From NCBI RefSeq assembly GCF_008974145.1, contig NZ_BJKP01000032.1, forward strand, positions 1 through 40,410: a stretch of DNA of 40,410 bases, in the 5' to 3' direction. Below the pieces are notes generated by a model. The model saw only the letters and a list, made by a program, of their open reading frames with translations. It did no database searches and was not told the DNA's origin. Positions 1-7,412 of this stretch are shown here, piece by piece. This DNA is from Microcystis aeruginosa NIES-4325. Its GTDB lineage: Bacteria > Cyanobacteriota > Cyanobacteriia > Cyanobacteriales > Microcystaceae. The number at the start of each line of letters is the position of its first letter. The stretch's first letter is position 1. The position numbers and the translations under genes are program-made.

Positions 1-242
1 GATTTTACCCAATTAATTACGGTCGTATGATGAACTCCCTTTAGCCTTTCTATCCCTCTAAATCCCATCCCATTAACCTAGGCAGTTAGGCATTCTCGCT
101 TCGTTTTTTCGTCATAGCCTTTCTGTTTTTCCTAGTTATCAATAAATTGACGGCCACAGGTTACACAAATAGGATTTTGTTTACCTTGTTTATTGATGCC
201 ATTTTTACGGATATGGGTAGATTTACATTCAGGGCATTGCAT
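1..242 (-). pseudogene. IS1-family-like transposase remnant, two in-frame stops, cut by window edge
   Basis: The minus strand from an ATG at 242 reads MQCPECKSTHIRKNG, then CVTCGRQFIDN, a zinc-ribbon (C-x2-C ... C-x2-C) typical of the InsA-like N-terminus of cyanobacterial IS1-type transposases. TAG at 134-132 stops the frame, but the same frame continues with EKQKGYDEKTKREC, meets a second TAG at 80-78, and then reads VNGMGFRGIERLKGV and HHTTVINWVK up to the window edge. That is the usual order in this family (zinc ribbon, then helix-turn-helix), so both TAGs probably replaced tyrosine codons. The minus-strand string GAGATGCTCCC at 324-314 faintly resembles an IS1 terminal repeat and could be the element end; this is only a guess. 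The catalytic domain lies outside the window. It is seen as a decayed insertion sequence rather than a gene. Confidence 0.8.
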
Positions 243-726
243 TTTGATTTCCTCCATTCATATCTCTATTATGCAACGCCCCTTTTTCATACACCTCAAC
301 CACCGTTCCCACCGGGAGCATCTCATTTATACAAGTGAGTAATTATACTTATCCCTAAAGCTGTTTTCTAGCAAGGCTTTCAAAATAGCTTGACATAAAA
401 ACCCGATTTAGGGGTTACAAAGGTGAGATTCTCCCGTTCCCACCTGTCCGCTTGGCAAGCTGGGGACAGCTTTATAATCTGGTTCAACTAAAGTCAATCG
501 GTACCGAGGGACGGAGTTAAGGATGGCAACCGTATCTAAGAGTTTGATGTCTTTCATTTGACTTCACTTGATAAAGGCAGAAATTAGGGGAGGGTTGGGA
601 TTAATTAAACTGATTTCCCAGATAGTTCGCAGTTGTTTCCCCCCCGTTCTGGTTAAGTATTTCACGATTCCATAAGCAAAAATTATCAGACAAAATCGAG
701 AAGAGCCATTAATTCTGTTGGGGTGA
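243..726. other. Intergenic region between the IS1-like remnant and ssb
   Basis: No convincing gene is seen. There is an imperfect stem-loop at 444-469 (CTGTCC-GCTTG pairing with CAAGC-tgg-GGACAG). On the minus strand the frame just past the ssb stop stays open from about 743 to 571 (reading for example GIVKYLTRTGGKQLRTIWE) without a clear start; it may be a gene fragment or chance. The first part (243 to about 325) is probably the upstream end of the insertion element. Confidence 0.4.
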
Positions 727-1242
727 TTAGAAAGGAATATCGTCTAAATTTTCCTCCACCGATGTGTCGCTAGGTTGCCAAGCGGAAGGATTAGAAAGTT
801 CATAGGATGCGTCGTATTCAAAGTCCCCGGTGGAGACGGGTGCAACGGGTTTTTCCACCTCGGTTTTATTCGATTTGTGGGTATTGATTGGTACGACTTT
901 TTCTGGAGTCGGGGCCGTCATTTCACCGCTACTCATGCTGCCGTCAAGATGATAGAGATGACTAATGACTAATTCGGCCCGTTTTTCCTTAAAACCTTCG
1001 GGACGATCGATCATCTGCATGGAGAGACGACCTTCCAAAATTACCCGATCGCCTTCATTATAATTCTGAGCGACTTCTGAGGCTAAATTTCCCCAAGCTA
1101 CGACCTTTAAATTAGCTGGGGTTGCCTCGGCACGATTGGGAGAAAACTCGACTAACATTTGAGCGTAGGGAGTTTGATTATCTTGGGTATAACGTAATTC
1201 GGGACGACGGACAATTTTAGCCATTAAAATGCAACTGTTCAT
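727..1242 (-). CDS. ssb: Single-stranded DNA-binding protein (SSB)
   Basis: This 171-residue protein should coat single-stranded DNA during replication, repair and recombination. The N-terminal OB-fold covers about residues 1-105 (MNSCILMAKIVRRPELRYT; later LKVVAWGNLASEV and GDRVILEGRL, the usual strand signatures). A low-complexity linker follows, and the protein ends in the acidic tip DDIPF, the conserved C-terminal hook by which bacterial SSBs bind partner proteins. The start MNSCIL is the one found in cyanobacterial SSBs. The gene diverges from the permease gene at 1328; a perfect palindrome lies between them. Length and tip look intact. Confidence 0.93.
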   Translation of the reverse strand: MNSCILMAKIVRRPELRYTQDNQTPYAQMLVEFSPNRAEATPANLKVVAWGNLASEVAQNYNEGDRVILEGRLSMQMIDRPEGFKEKRAELVISHLYHLDGSMSSGEMTAPTPEKVVPINTHKSNKTEVEKPVAPVSTGDFEYDASYELSNPSAWQPSDTSVEENLDDIPF

Positions 1243-1276
1243 GGTCGAAAATTAGTCTGAATTTTTCTAATAGCAC

Positions 1277-1299
1277 CATTGTACTGAAAAAGTACAATG
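1277..1299. promoter_or_regulatory. Perfect 9-bp inverted repeat between divergent ssb and permease genes
   Basis: CATTGTACT (1277-1285) and AGTACAATG (1291-1299) are perfect reverse complements separated by GAAAA. It sits 35 bp upstream of the ssb start and 29 bp upstream of the permease start, a natural operator position. The core is GTA-N9-TAC, one base longer than the NtcA consensus GTA-N8-TAC, and it does not fit the spacing of the cyanobacterial LexA box. It may bind an unknown regulator or form a hairpin in the ssb leader. Confidence 0.5.
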
Positions 1300-1327
1300 A
1301 TCACCACTGTGGAGGTTAGGGAATTTT

Positions 1328-2323
1328 ATGGGACTCTGGTTAAGAAAAAATCTCTTTAACACTTGGTACAACGTCATCTTAACCCTTGCGGGTCTATTTC
1401 TCAGCCTCTGGGGGGGCTTAAGCTTTCTCGATTGGGCGATAAATCGGGCAAAATGGGCTGTGGTGACGGAAAATCTCGGTTTATTTGTGGTCGGTCGTTA
1501 TCCGGAGCAGTCAATATGGCGAATTTGGCTTATTTTAACGATACTTGCGGCTTTATCGCTGTTTTCTTGGCAATTAACCCGGGGTCGCTTCCCCAATTGC
1601 CCCGCTTTTCTGCAACGCTGGTGGGGATTGATGTGGTTATTGACTTTACCTTTAATTGCTTGGTTACTATTGGGAGGCTTATTTTTAAAGACAATTCCCC
1701 TCGATGATCTCAGTGGTTTAATCTTAACTTTATTAGTAGCGATCGCCAGTATGATTTTATCTTTCCCCTTGGGGGTATTATTAGCCCTGGGGAGACAGAG
1801 TGAATTACCGGCAATTCGTTGGCTATCTATTGGCTATATCGAATTATTGCGCGGTTTACCTTTGTTGGGAATTTTATTCATGGCTCAGGTGATGTTACCC
1901 TTAATTTTACCCGCCGGAACCAGACCGGAACGGGTGATCAGAGCGATCGCCGGATTTACCCTTTTTGCGGCAGCCTATCTGGCCGAAAATGTCCGGGGTG
2001 GTTTACAAGGGATTCCCAAAGGTCAAATTGAAGCGGCCAAAGCTTTGGGTTTAAAACCGATTTTCGTTTTATTATTGATCGTTCTACCCCAAGCTTTAAA
2101 AGCGGTCATTCCCGCTATTGTTGGTCAATTTATCAGTTTATTTAAAGATACTTCCCTACTGGCGATCGTGGGACTGGTGGACCTCTTGGGTATGGCAGGA
2201 TCGGTTTTAGCTAATCCGAAATTTATCGGCGATTATCCAGAGGTTTATCTATTTTTGGCGTTTATTTACTGGATTTTCTGTTATTCTATGTCCCTAGCCA
2301 GTCGTAGGTTAGAACAGCGTTGA
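1328..2323 (+). CDS. Polar amino-acid ABC transporter permease (NatH/AapM/BztC-like)
   Basis: A 331-residue inner-membrane permease of the His/Glu/Gln/Arg/opine class that should form the channel half of an amino-acid importer. The N-terminal third has extra membrane segments around residues 15-40, 65-80 and 95-115, as in general L-amino-acid permeases of the AapM/BztC/NatH type. The core permease domain starts near residue 125, and the ATPase-coupling EAA loop (EAAKALGLKP) is at about 235-244. GGAGG 13 bp upstream supports the start. No binding protein, partner permease or ATPase gene is nearby, so this is an orphan component; in cyanobacteria such subunits are often scattered and share the BgtA ATPase. 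I see resemblance to natH but cannot separate it from close paralogues. Confidence 0.82.
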   Translation: MGLWLRKNLFNTWYNVILTLAGLFLSLWGGLSFLDWAINRAKWAVVTENLGLFVVGRYPEQSIWRIWLILTILAALSLFSWQLTRGRFPNCPAFLQRWWGLMWLLTLPLIAWLLLGGLFLKTIPLDDLSGLILTLLVAIASMILSFPLGVLLALGRQSELPAIRWLSIGYIELLRGLPLLGILFMAQVMLPLILPAGTRPERVIRAIAGFTLFAAAYLAENVRGGLQGIPKGQIEAAKALGLKPIFVLLLIVLPQALKAVIPAIVGQFISLFKDTSLLAIVGLVDLLGMAGSVLANPKFIGDYPEVYLFLAFIYWIFCYSMSLASRRLEQR

Positions 2324-2324
2324 T

Positions 2325-2454
2325 TGGGGTGTGGGGTGTGGGGTGTGGGGTGTGGGAAGCTTTTCAGTGATCAGTAAACAGTAAACAGTAATCAGTGAAC
2401 TGAAAACTCACATCTGATAACTGATAACTGATAACTGATAACTGATAACTGATA
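2325..2454. repeat. Tandem heptamer repeats (TGGGGTG and CTGATAA types)
   Basis: TGGGGTG is repeated about four and a half times at 2325-2356. A CAGT(A)AACAGT-rich stretch follows, then CTGATAA almost six times at 2414-2454. The middle section (cagtgatcagtaaacagtaa, then aactcacatctgata) recurs nearly unchanged at 15355-15400. These are short tandem repeats of the kind common in Microcystis intergenic DNA. Confidence 0.9.
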
Positions 2455-2546
2455 GATGGCTACCTGGCTTTTTGTCATAAATATTGATATGATTTAACAA
2501 TCAGCAGCAATTTATGGTAAATATATTTATTTAGGAGAGCGAGAAA

Positions 2547-2924
2547 ATGGCTGGATTCTTTGGCCTGTTTGGCAATAAGACGAAATACGTCGATGAACCG
2601 ATGGATATGAGCGCACCGGAACCGAAAGAGGCTTTTTACTTGGAACCCGATGACGCTAAAACTCTCGGTAATATCGACTTTATGCGGACACCGATCACGA
2701 TCCGACGTACTTTCCCGAAAACTGCCTCGAATAAAAAGGGTGGCGAATCGATTAAACAGATTTCTTCCATGGAAGTCAGCAAAGTCACCGATAACGGTAT
2801 TGTGGCAAAATCGGCCACTTCCGAGGCTAATAGTAAGGCTAACGCTGCTAATGATAACGTTCGTCGCGCTAACGATGACAATATCAATCCTTTCCTGAAA
2901 ATGGCCCGCGAAATCAAGAAATAG
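2547..2924 (+). CDS. Conserved small cyanobacterial protein of unknown function
   Basis: A 125-residue soluble, charged protein beginning MAGFFGLFGNKTKYVDEP. AGGAG lies 9 bases upstream of the ATG, so it is well placed for translation. No catalytic motif or membrane segment is seen. The N-terminal FFGLFG block could be a short amphipathic or docking element, the middle (EAFYLEPDDAKTLGNIDFM, then IRRTFPKT) looks conserved in style, and residues 90-115 are an Ala/Asn-rich low-complexity stretch before the end KMAREIKK. The organisation suggests a small adaptor or regulator, but this is a guess. The following hairpins could end its transcript or couple it to aroE. Codon use looks normal for the window. 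Confidence 0.75.
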   Translation: MAGFFGLFGNKTKYVDEPMDMSAPEPKEAFYLEPDDAKTLGNIDFMRTPITIRRTFPKTASNKKGGESIKQISSMEVSKVTDNGIVAKSATSEANSKANAANDNVRRANDDNINPFLKMAREIKK

Positions 2925-2930
2925 TATAGT

Positions 2931-2989
2931 AAGGTGAGCATTGGCCACCCTTGATATCAAACTTTGGTGGGGAAAGCCCACCTTTTTTT
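2931..2989 (+). terminator. Terminator or attenuator hairpins directly before aroE
   Basis: GGTGGG (2966-2971) pairs with CCCACC (2977-2982) over a 5-base loop, followed by seven T (2983-2989): a classic intrinsic terminator that ends exactly at the aroE ATG (2990). Upstream, GGTG (2933-2936) can pair with CACC (2946-2949), and CCACC (2945-2949) can alternatively pair with GGTGG (2966-2970), which would prevent the terminator. This 1:2, 2:3, 3:4 pairing pattern is that of an attenuator, although simple termination of the preceding gene is equally possible. Confidence 0.65.
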
Positions 2990-3850
2990 ATGACCATTAT
3001 TAACGGAAAAACCAAGTTATTAGGCGTAATCGGCGATCCTATCGGCCATACTCTTTCTCCCCCGATGCACAATGCCGCTATCGATGCCTTGGGGCTAAAT
3101 TATGTCTATCTTCCCCTCCCGATCGCCCCAGAAAATTTGGCAACTGCGATCGCTGGTTTGGCCGCCATCGATCTACAGGGTTTTAGCGTCACGATTCCCC
3201 ATAAATTAGCAATTATCCCCTTATTATCGCAAATTACCGATAAAGCAAGGCTAGTAGGCGCAGTTAATACCGTCTGGCGCACGGAAACTGGTTGGCAGGG
3301 AACGAATACCGATGTGGATGGCTTTCTCGCCCCCTTGAAATCCCTTGACAAAGATTGGAGTCAGGTGAATCCAGTTATTTTAGGTAATGGCGGCGCGGCC
3401 CGGGCGGTAGTGGTGGCTTGCGCCCAGTTGGGCTGTGGCAAAATTCATGTGGTAGGACGCAATCAAAGGAAATTAGACCCTTTTAAAGAAAGTTGGGCGA
3501 ATACAAGCCTCTATGACCTCGTAGAAGTGCATAGCTGGGACGAATTAGAAGGGCTGCTATCCACCACAGAACTCCTGATTAATTCTACCCCGATCGGAAT
3601 GTCTCCCCAGGGCGAACAATCCCCAGTAGAGTTAGAATTATTAGACCTTTTACCGCCATCGGCGATCGCCTACGATCTGATTTATAATCCCCGGCCGACC
3701 AAATTTCTGCGGTTGGCCCAGACTAGAGGGATAAGAATTATTGATGGGTTAGAAATGTTAGTTAATCAGGGAGCGATCGCACTAGAAATCTGGCTAGGTC
3801 AACCCGTCCCCGTCTCGGTCATGCGGGAAGCTTTGTTAAAACAATTCTAA
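2990..3850 (+). CDS. aroE: Shikimate dehydrogenase
   Basis: This enzyme reduces 3-dehydroshikimate to shikimate with NADPH in the aromatic amino-acid pathway in the cytosol. The 286-residue form from ATG 2990 (MTIINGKTKLLGVIGDPIGH) has the normal family length; a longer frame from a TTG at 2951 is rejected because it would run through the terminator hairpin. Visible motifs: SLSP-type substrate site (TLSPPMHN, residues 21-28), catalytic Lys72 in TIPHK, Asp108 in TNTD, and the NADP-binding glycine loop GNGGAARA (about 132-139). There is no room for a Shine-Dalgarno sequence apart from the hairpin itself, so expression may be leaderless or controlled by the upstream structure. Confidence 0.95.
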   Translation: MTIINGKTKLLGVIGDPIGHTLSPPMHNAAIDALGLNYVYLPLPIAPENLATAIAGLAAIDLQGFSVTIPHKLAIIPLLSQITDKARLVGAVNTVWRTETGWQGTNTDVDGFLAPLKSLDKDWSQVNPVILGNGGAARAVVVACAQLGCGKIHVVGRNQRKLDPFKESWANTSLYDLVEVHSWDELEGLLSTTELLINSTPIGMSPQGEQSPVELELLDLLPPSAIAYDLIYNPRPTKFLRLAQTRGIRIIDGLEMLVNQGAIALEIWLGQPVPVSVMREALLKQF

Positions 3851-3879
3851 ATGCTAAAATCCTATTTCTGGCTTTATTT

Positions 3880-4923
3880 ATGCCCCCTTCTAGCTCCTTT
3901 TGGAAAACTCTGAATAACTCGATTCTAGTGCGCTATCTCTTATTATTTGGCTGTGGCTGGAGTCTGATTATCTTAATTAACTATTTCTACGGGATGATCG
4001 CTATTTTTACCGGTTCAGCGATTCTGGCCGCCCTATTAAATTATCCTGTGGTTTGGTTATCCCGTTATCTACCGAGAGGACTAGCCATTGCTATTACCAC
4101 CCTAGCAGCTTTTATCCTCCTATTTGGATTAGTCACAGGCATAGGATTAGAAGCAGTTAATCAGGGGAGAGGACTACTGTTCAATCTTACCGATGCCCTG
4201 AGTGAAAAGGATTTTTTACCCTTTCAAGACTTTCTCGATCGATTAGATTTAAATAAAATGGTGGGAAGCTTACAAACTGGTTTAGCCACGGGTTTATCGA
4301 TCGTACAGGGAGTTTTTTCCAGCGTCTTTACCGGCGTTTTCGGGGCGGTGATCAGTGTTTATATGCTCATCGATGGTGATAAACTTTGGCGAGGTTTTTT
4401 GCAACTTCTCCCCCTAGCATATCGGGAGCGTTTTGCCAAGTCTTTTCGACAAAGTTTTCTGGGATTTATTCGCGGACAACTGTTGTTAATGCTCTTTTTA
4501 TCGGTGACGAGTTTCTTGAGTTTTTCCCTGTTAGGAATCAAATATGGGCTAATTTTAGCCGGTATTCTCGGTGTTATCGATGCTATCCCGGGTATCGGGG
4601 CAACCCTAGGCATTTTGTTGGTAACTATCTTGACTTTTACCTCCCAGGGACCCGCAATTGCCGTTAAAGCTTTTATTGTCTGTGTTGTCTTGGTACAAAT
4701 TCAAGATAATATTATTCGCCCTAAAGTTATGGGCAATGCCCTAGAATTAAACCCGGTAATTTTATTTTTATCCCTCTTTATCGGCGAAAGAATTGCGGGA
4801 TTATTAGGGGTTTTTCTCTCCATTCCTATCGCCGGAATGATTGCGATCTGGATCGGATCGAGTGAAGAAAAACCAATAACAGCTTTAGAGGAAAATCAGT
4901 TAGGAGAAAGTCAAGAGAATTAA
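3880..4923 (+). CDS. AI-2E/PerM family membrane transporter
   Basis: A 347-residue polytopic inner-membrane protein of the PerM (UPF0118, 'AI-2E family transporter') group. Seven to eight hydrophobic segments are seen, with the family's soluble helical stretch after the third (about residues 95-135, LTDALSEKDFLPFQDFLDRL). The conserved C-terminal block is present: GIIDAIPGIG-like (GVIDAIPGIGATLG) near 232-245 and DNIIRPKVMG near 275-284. Some family members export autoinducer-2 and others are Na+/H+ antiporters; the substrate here cannot be told. It follows aroE by 29 bp on the same strand and may be cotranscribed with it. Confidence 0.88.
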   Translation: MPPSSSFWKTLNNSILVRYLLLFGCGWSLIILINYFYGMIAIFTGSAILAALLNYPVVWLSRYLPRGLAIAITTLAAFILLFGLVTGIGLEAVNQGRGLLFNLTDALSEKDFLPFQDFLDRLDLNKMVGSLQTGLATGLSIVQGVFSSVFTGVFGAVISVYMLIDGDKLWRGFLQLLPLAYRERFAKSFRQSFLGFIRGQLLLMLFLSVTSFLSFSLLGIKYGLILAGILGVIDAIPGIGATLGILLVTILTFTSQGPAIAVKAFIVCVVLVQIQDNIIRPKVMGNALELNPVILFLSLFIGERIAGLLGVFLSIPIAGMIAIWIGSSEEKPITALEENQLGESQEN

Positions 4924-4990
4924 GAGCCGATCCCCGGTCTCTACTATACAATTAGAGAAATTTGTTATCGACAACAATCGATCGCTACCT

Positions 4991-5977
4991 ATGGAAAACC
5001 TAGATTTAAAGAAATCCTCGCCCCTCTTACTTATCTCACCGTTTTTTCTCTGGGGAACAGCGATGGTAGCGATGAAGGGTGTTATCCCCCACACCACCCC
5101 CCTATTTATGGCGGCAATTCGCCTTGTTCCCGCCGGAATGCTAGTTTTAATGGTAGCTTGGTTTTTAGGTCGTCCTCAGCCCAAAACCCTGCAAGCGTGG
5201 CTATGGATTGCCCTTTTTGCTCTCATGGATGGCACTCTTTTTCAAGGTTTTCTGGCATTGGGATTAAATCGCACTGGGGCGGGGTTAGGATCGGTAATTA
5301 TTGACTCCCAACCCCTAGCGGTGGCTTTAATGTCCAGTTGGCTGTTTAAAGAAGTTATCGGTGTCTGGGGATGGTTAGGATTGGGTTTAGGGATTGGGGG
5401 AATTAGTTTGATTGGCTTGCCCGATCAATGGTTTTATGACTTTTTTGGACAAAAAGCGGTAAACATTGACTTTAGCTGGCAGGAATTACTAAATAGCGGC
5501 GAAATGCTCATGCTTTTGGCTTCTATATCCATGGCGGTGGGAACAGTGTTAATCCGGTTTGTCTGTCGTCATGCGGATCCCGTCAGCGCCACGGGATGGC
5601 ACATGATTTTAGGGGGATTGCCGCTATTTTTAGCTTCAGGTTTCACCGAATCCCATCAATGGCAGAATATCGATTTAAATGGTTGGTTAGCTTTAAGTTA
5701 TGCCACGATTTTTGGTAGTGCGATCGCCTATGGAATATTCTTTTATTTAGCCGCCAAGGGCAATTTAACCAGTTTAAGTTCTTTAACTTTTTTAACTCCG
5801 GTTTTTGCCCTCACTTTCGGGAATTTGTTCCTCGGTGAGATGTTAAGTATATTGCAATGGGTGGGGGTATCTTTAACCCTTGTTAGTATTTATTTAATCA
5901 ATCAAAGGGAAAAAATCTCCCCACAAGTGCGGGCAATTTTTGCTAATCTTTCCTCACTTATACCCAAAAGCAACTAA
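4991..5977 (+). CDS. EamA/DMT family transporter
   Basis: A 328-residue drug/metabolite transporter-superfamily protein with about ten membrane helices arranged as two EamA repeats (about 10-150 and 170-310). The start FFLWGTAMVAMKGV and the motif near the end of each repeat (LFLGEMLSILQWVGVSLTLVSIYLI in the second half, seen at 279-303) are typical. Such proteins export metabolites or amino acids across the inner membrane; substrate unknown. Its last 24 bases overlap the end of the convergent methyltransferase gene. The N-terminal MENLDLKKSS is short and fits the ATG at 4991. Confidence 0.88.
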   Translation: MENLDLKKSSPLLLISPFFLWGTAMVAMKGVIPHTTPLFMAAIRLVPAGMLVLMVAWFLGRPQPKTLQAWLWIALFALMDGTLFQGFLALGLNRTGAGLGSVIIDSQPLAVALMSSWLFKEVIGVWGWLGLGLGIGGISLIGLPDQWFYDFFGQKAVNIDFSWQELLNSGEMLMLLASISMAVGTVLIRFVCRHADPVSATGWHMILGGLPLFLASGFTESHQWQNIDLNGWLALSYATIFGSAIAYGIFFYLAAKGNLTSLSSLTFLTPVFALTFGNLFLGEMLSILQWVGVSLTLVSIYLINQREKISPQVRAIFANLSSLIPKSN

Positions 5978-7183
5978 CTCAAATTCCGTCCGAATTACCT
6001 CAACTCTGGCAAAATTTGCTTCTTGTAATTTCTGGTTGAGATTTTGAGAAGTAAAACCAGTTTTGTGAGCCATATAGGGCATTCCGGGGACTTCTGTTCC
6101 CATGCCGTAAAACATCCATAAAGCGCGCACCGGACCACCGGGAGAAATATATAAAGGTTCATTTTCCATATCGCCTCTAGCGACAAATTCGGCGGCGGTT
6201 TGCATATCGGGAACCACAATCATTAAAAAGCCTTCAGGTTTAAGAATGCGTTTAAATTCCCCTAGGGCGATGGGAACTTCGTAATGATAAATATGTTCTA
6301 GATTATGACTAGAAAAAACCCCATCGACGGAGTTATCGGGAACGGCACTTAAATCGGTAATCGTTCCTAAAATATCGGGGTTAACAGCAGTATTGATATC
6401 GAGGCGAATTTCTTGCCAATTGCCATCGCGGAATAGTTGGGGTAAGGCTTCGGGATTATAGGGACCACAACCCACATTTAAAACCAGTTTTTTCGGGGAT
6501 TTTAGCGCTGTTATCCCCAGGGGAGCATTCCAAGCTAATAAACAAATATTTTTGAAACCAAGCAAACCGTGATTAGCGACTTGATCATCTAAAATTATCT
6601 GGGCTTGGGGATGGGTTTTAGTAAAATCTTTTATTGCCTGTTGGAGAGTAGGATGCTGACATTTATTGATGATAATTAAAGCGGAATCAGACCAGAAATT
6701 TTTGGCTAAAAGTAAGGAGATCAAGAGAGAGCGATAGTCTTCGGCGGCATCGTAGTAATAAACTCCCAGCTTTTCTTCACTGTTTAATTCTTCCAGATCA
6801 TCGAAAAAGTTTTCCGTTTCTTGATCGCTTAAAAATATCTGTTCTGATAGTTGAAAATCCTCCAAATCCTCAGATAATATAGTTAGTTTTTCTCCCGATG
6901 GATCGTATTTAAAAAAAGCTTCTACACCATAACCGTAGCGATCACTATTATGCCAGAAAGCGGCGACTAAACTACCGCGACGAAAACAACCCACCTGACA
7001 GTAAACCTCGTCCGGTTGCAGACAGTCAACGGCTAGATTGAGCAGGGGAAAAAGATTGCGATCGGGATAAGATGCGGTTTTTTGGCTTAAAAGGGTTAAT
7101 TGCTCGGAAATAGGCGACATTAGAGGCGATCCCCAATCCTGATACTGTTGGGGCAGTTTTTCTAAGAATTTCTGTAAATCCAT
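5954..7183 (-). CDS. Two-domain SAM-dependent methyltransferase
   Basis: A 409-residue protein in two parts. The C-terminal part (about 230-409) is a class I SAM methyltransferase: motif I LNVGCGPY (235-242), acidic LDIN at the end of strand 2, then DNSVDGVFSSHNLEH and FKRILKPEGFLMIVVPD, as in Methyltransf_11 proteins. The N-terminal part (about 55-220) also looks like a methyltransferase fold of the TylF/Methyltransf_24 kind: QVGCFRRGSLVAAF (63-76) resembles its glycine motif, and VYYYDAAEDYRS (141-152) its D-[GA]-x-H-S/Y segment, but with residues altered, so it may be inactive. Substrate unknown; comparable proteins in cyanobacteria often act on glycans or natural products. The 3' end overlaps the DMT gene by 24 bp, tail to tail. 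Confidence 0.8.
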   Translation of the reverse strand: MDLQKFLEKLPQQYQDWGSPLMSPISEQLTLLSQKTASYPDRNLFPLLNLAVDCLQPDEVYCQVGCFRRGSLVAAFWHNSDRYGYGVEAFFKYDPSGEKLTILSEDLEDFQLSEQIFLSDQETENFFDDLEELNSEEKLGVYYYDAAEDYRSLLISLLLAKNFWSDSALIIINKCQHPTLQQAIKDFTKTHPQAQIILDDQVANHGLLGFKNICLLAWNAPLGITALKSPKKLVLNVGCGPYNPEALPQLFRDGNWQEIRLDINTAVNPDILGTITDLSAVPDNSVDGVFSSHNLEHIYHYEVPIALGEFKRILKPEGFLMIVVPDMQTAAEFVARGDMENEPLYISPGGPVRALWMFYGMGTEVPGMPYMAHKTGFTSQNLNQKLQEANFARVEVIRTEFELVAFGYK

Positions 7184-7282
7184 ACCTTGCTTTTCCGAAA
7201 ACTATAATCCTTTTCCAATATCGTAAATCATCGTGCTTGTCATCAGGCACAGACTTAATTGTGGAAGAGTGCTAATCTGGTC

Positions 7283-7378
7283 TATAGCGGTTTTCACAGA
7301 AGTGAGTCCCGATTGAAACCCTGAAACGCCTATCTATCAAGGGATTTACCATACCTTACTAGACTGAAAACCGCTATA
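7283..7378. mobile_element. 96-bp MITE with 14-bp terminal inverted repeats (copy 1)
   Basis: TATAGCGGTTTTCA (7283-7296) and TGAAAACCGCTATA (7365-7378) are perfect inverted repeats bounding 96 bp with no coding capacity. Ends and length match the two elements at 16030 and 16500, although the interior differs. The TA at each end is probably the duplicated target, as in IS630/Tc1-mariner-type elements. Confidence 0.85.
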
Positions 7379-7412
7379 TTATCCCATTAGCACCAGTAGA
7401 GGAACCTCTGAT

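Noticed and set aside
147-338. 63-codon plus-strand frame at the window start
   Set aside because: It is antisense to the IS1-like transposase remnant.
1277-1299. LexA or NtcA box
   Set aside because: Spacing differs from both known consensus patterns (GTA-N9-TAC rather than N8), so only an unnamed palindrome is reported.
2475-2981. 168-codon minus-strand frame opposite the 125-residue protein
   Set aside because: It runs across a hairpin and lacks ribosome site and sensible composition; the plus-strand gene is better.
2951-2989. Upstream extension of aroE from a TTG codon
   Set aside because: It would translate the terminator hairpin and T-run; family length fits the ATG at 2990.
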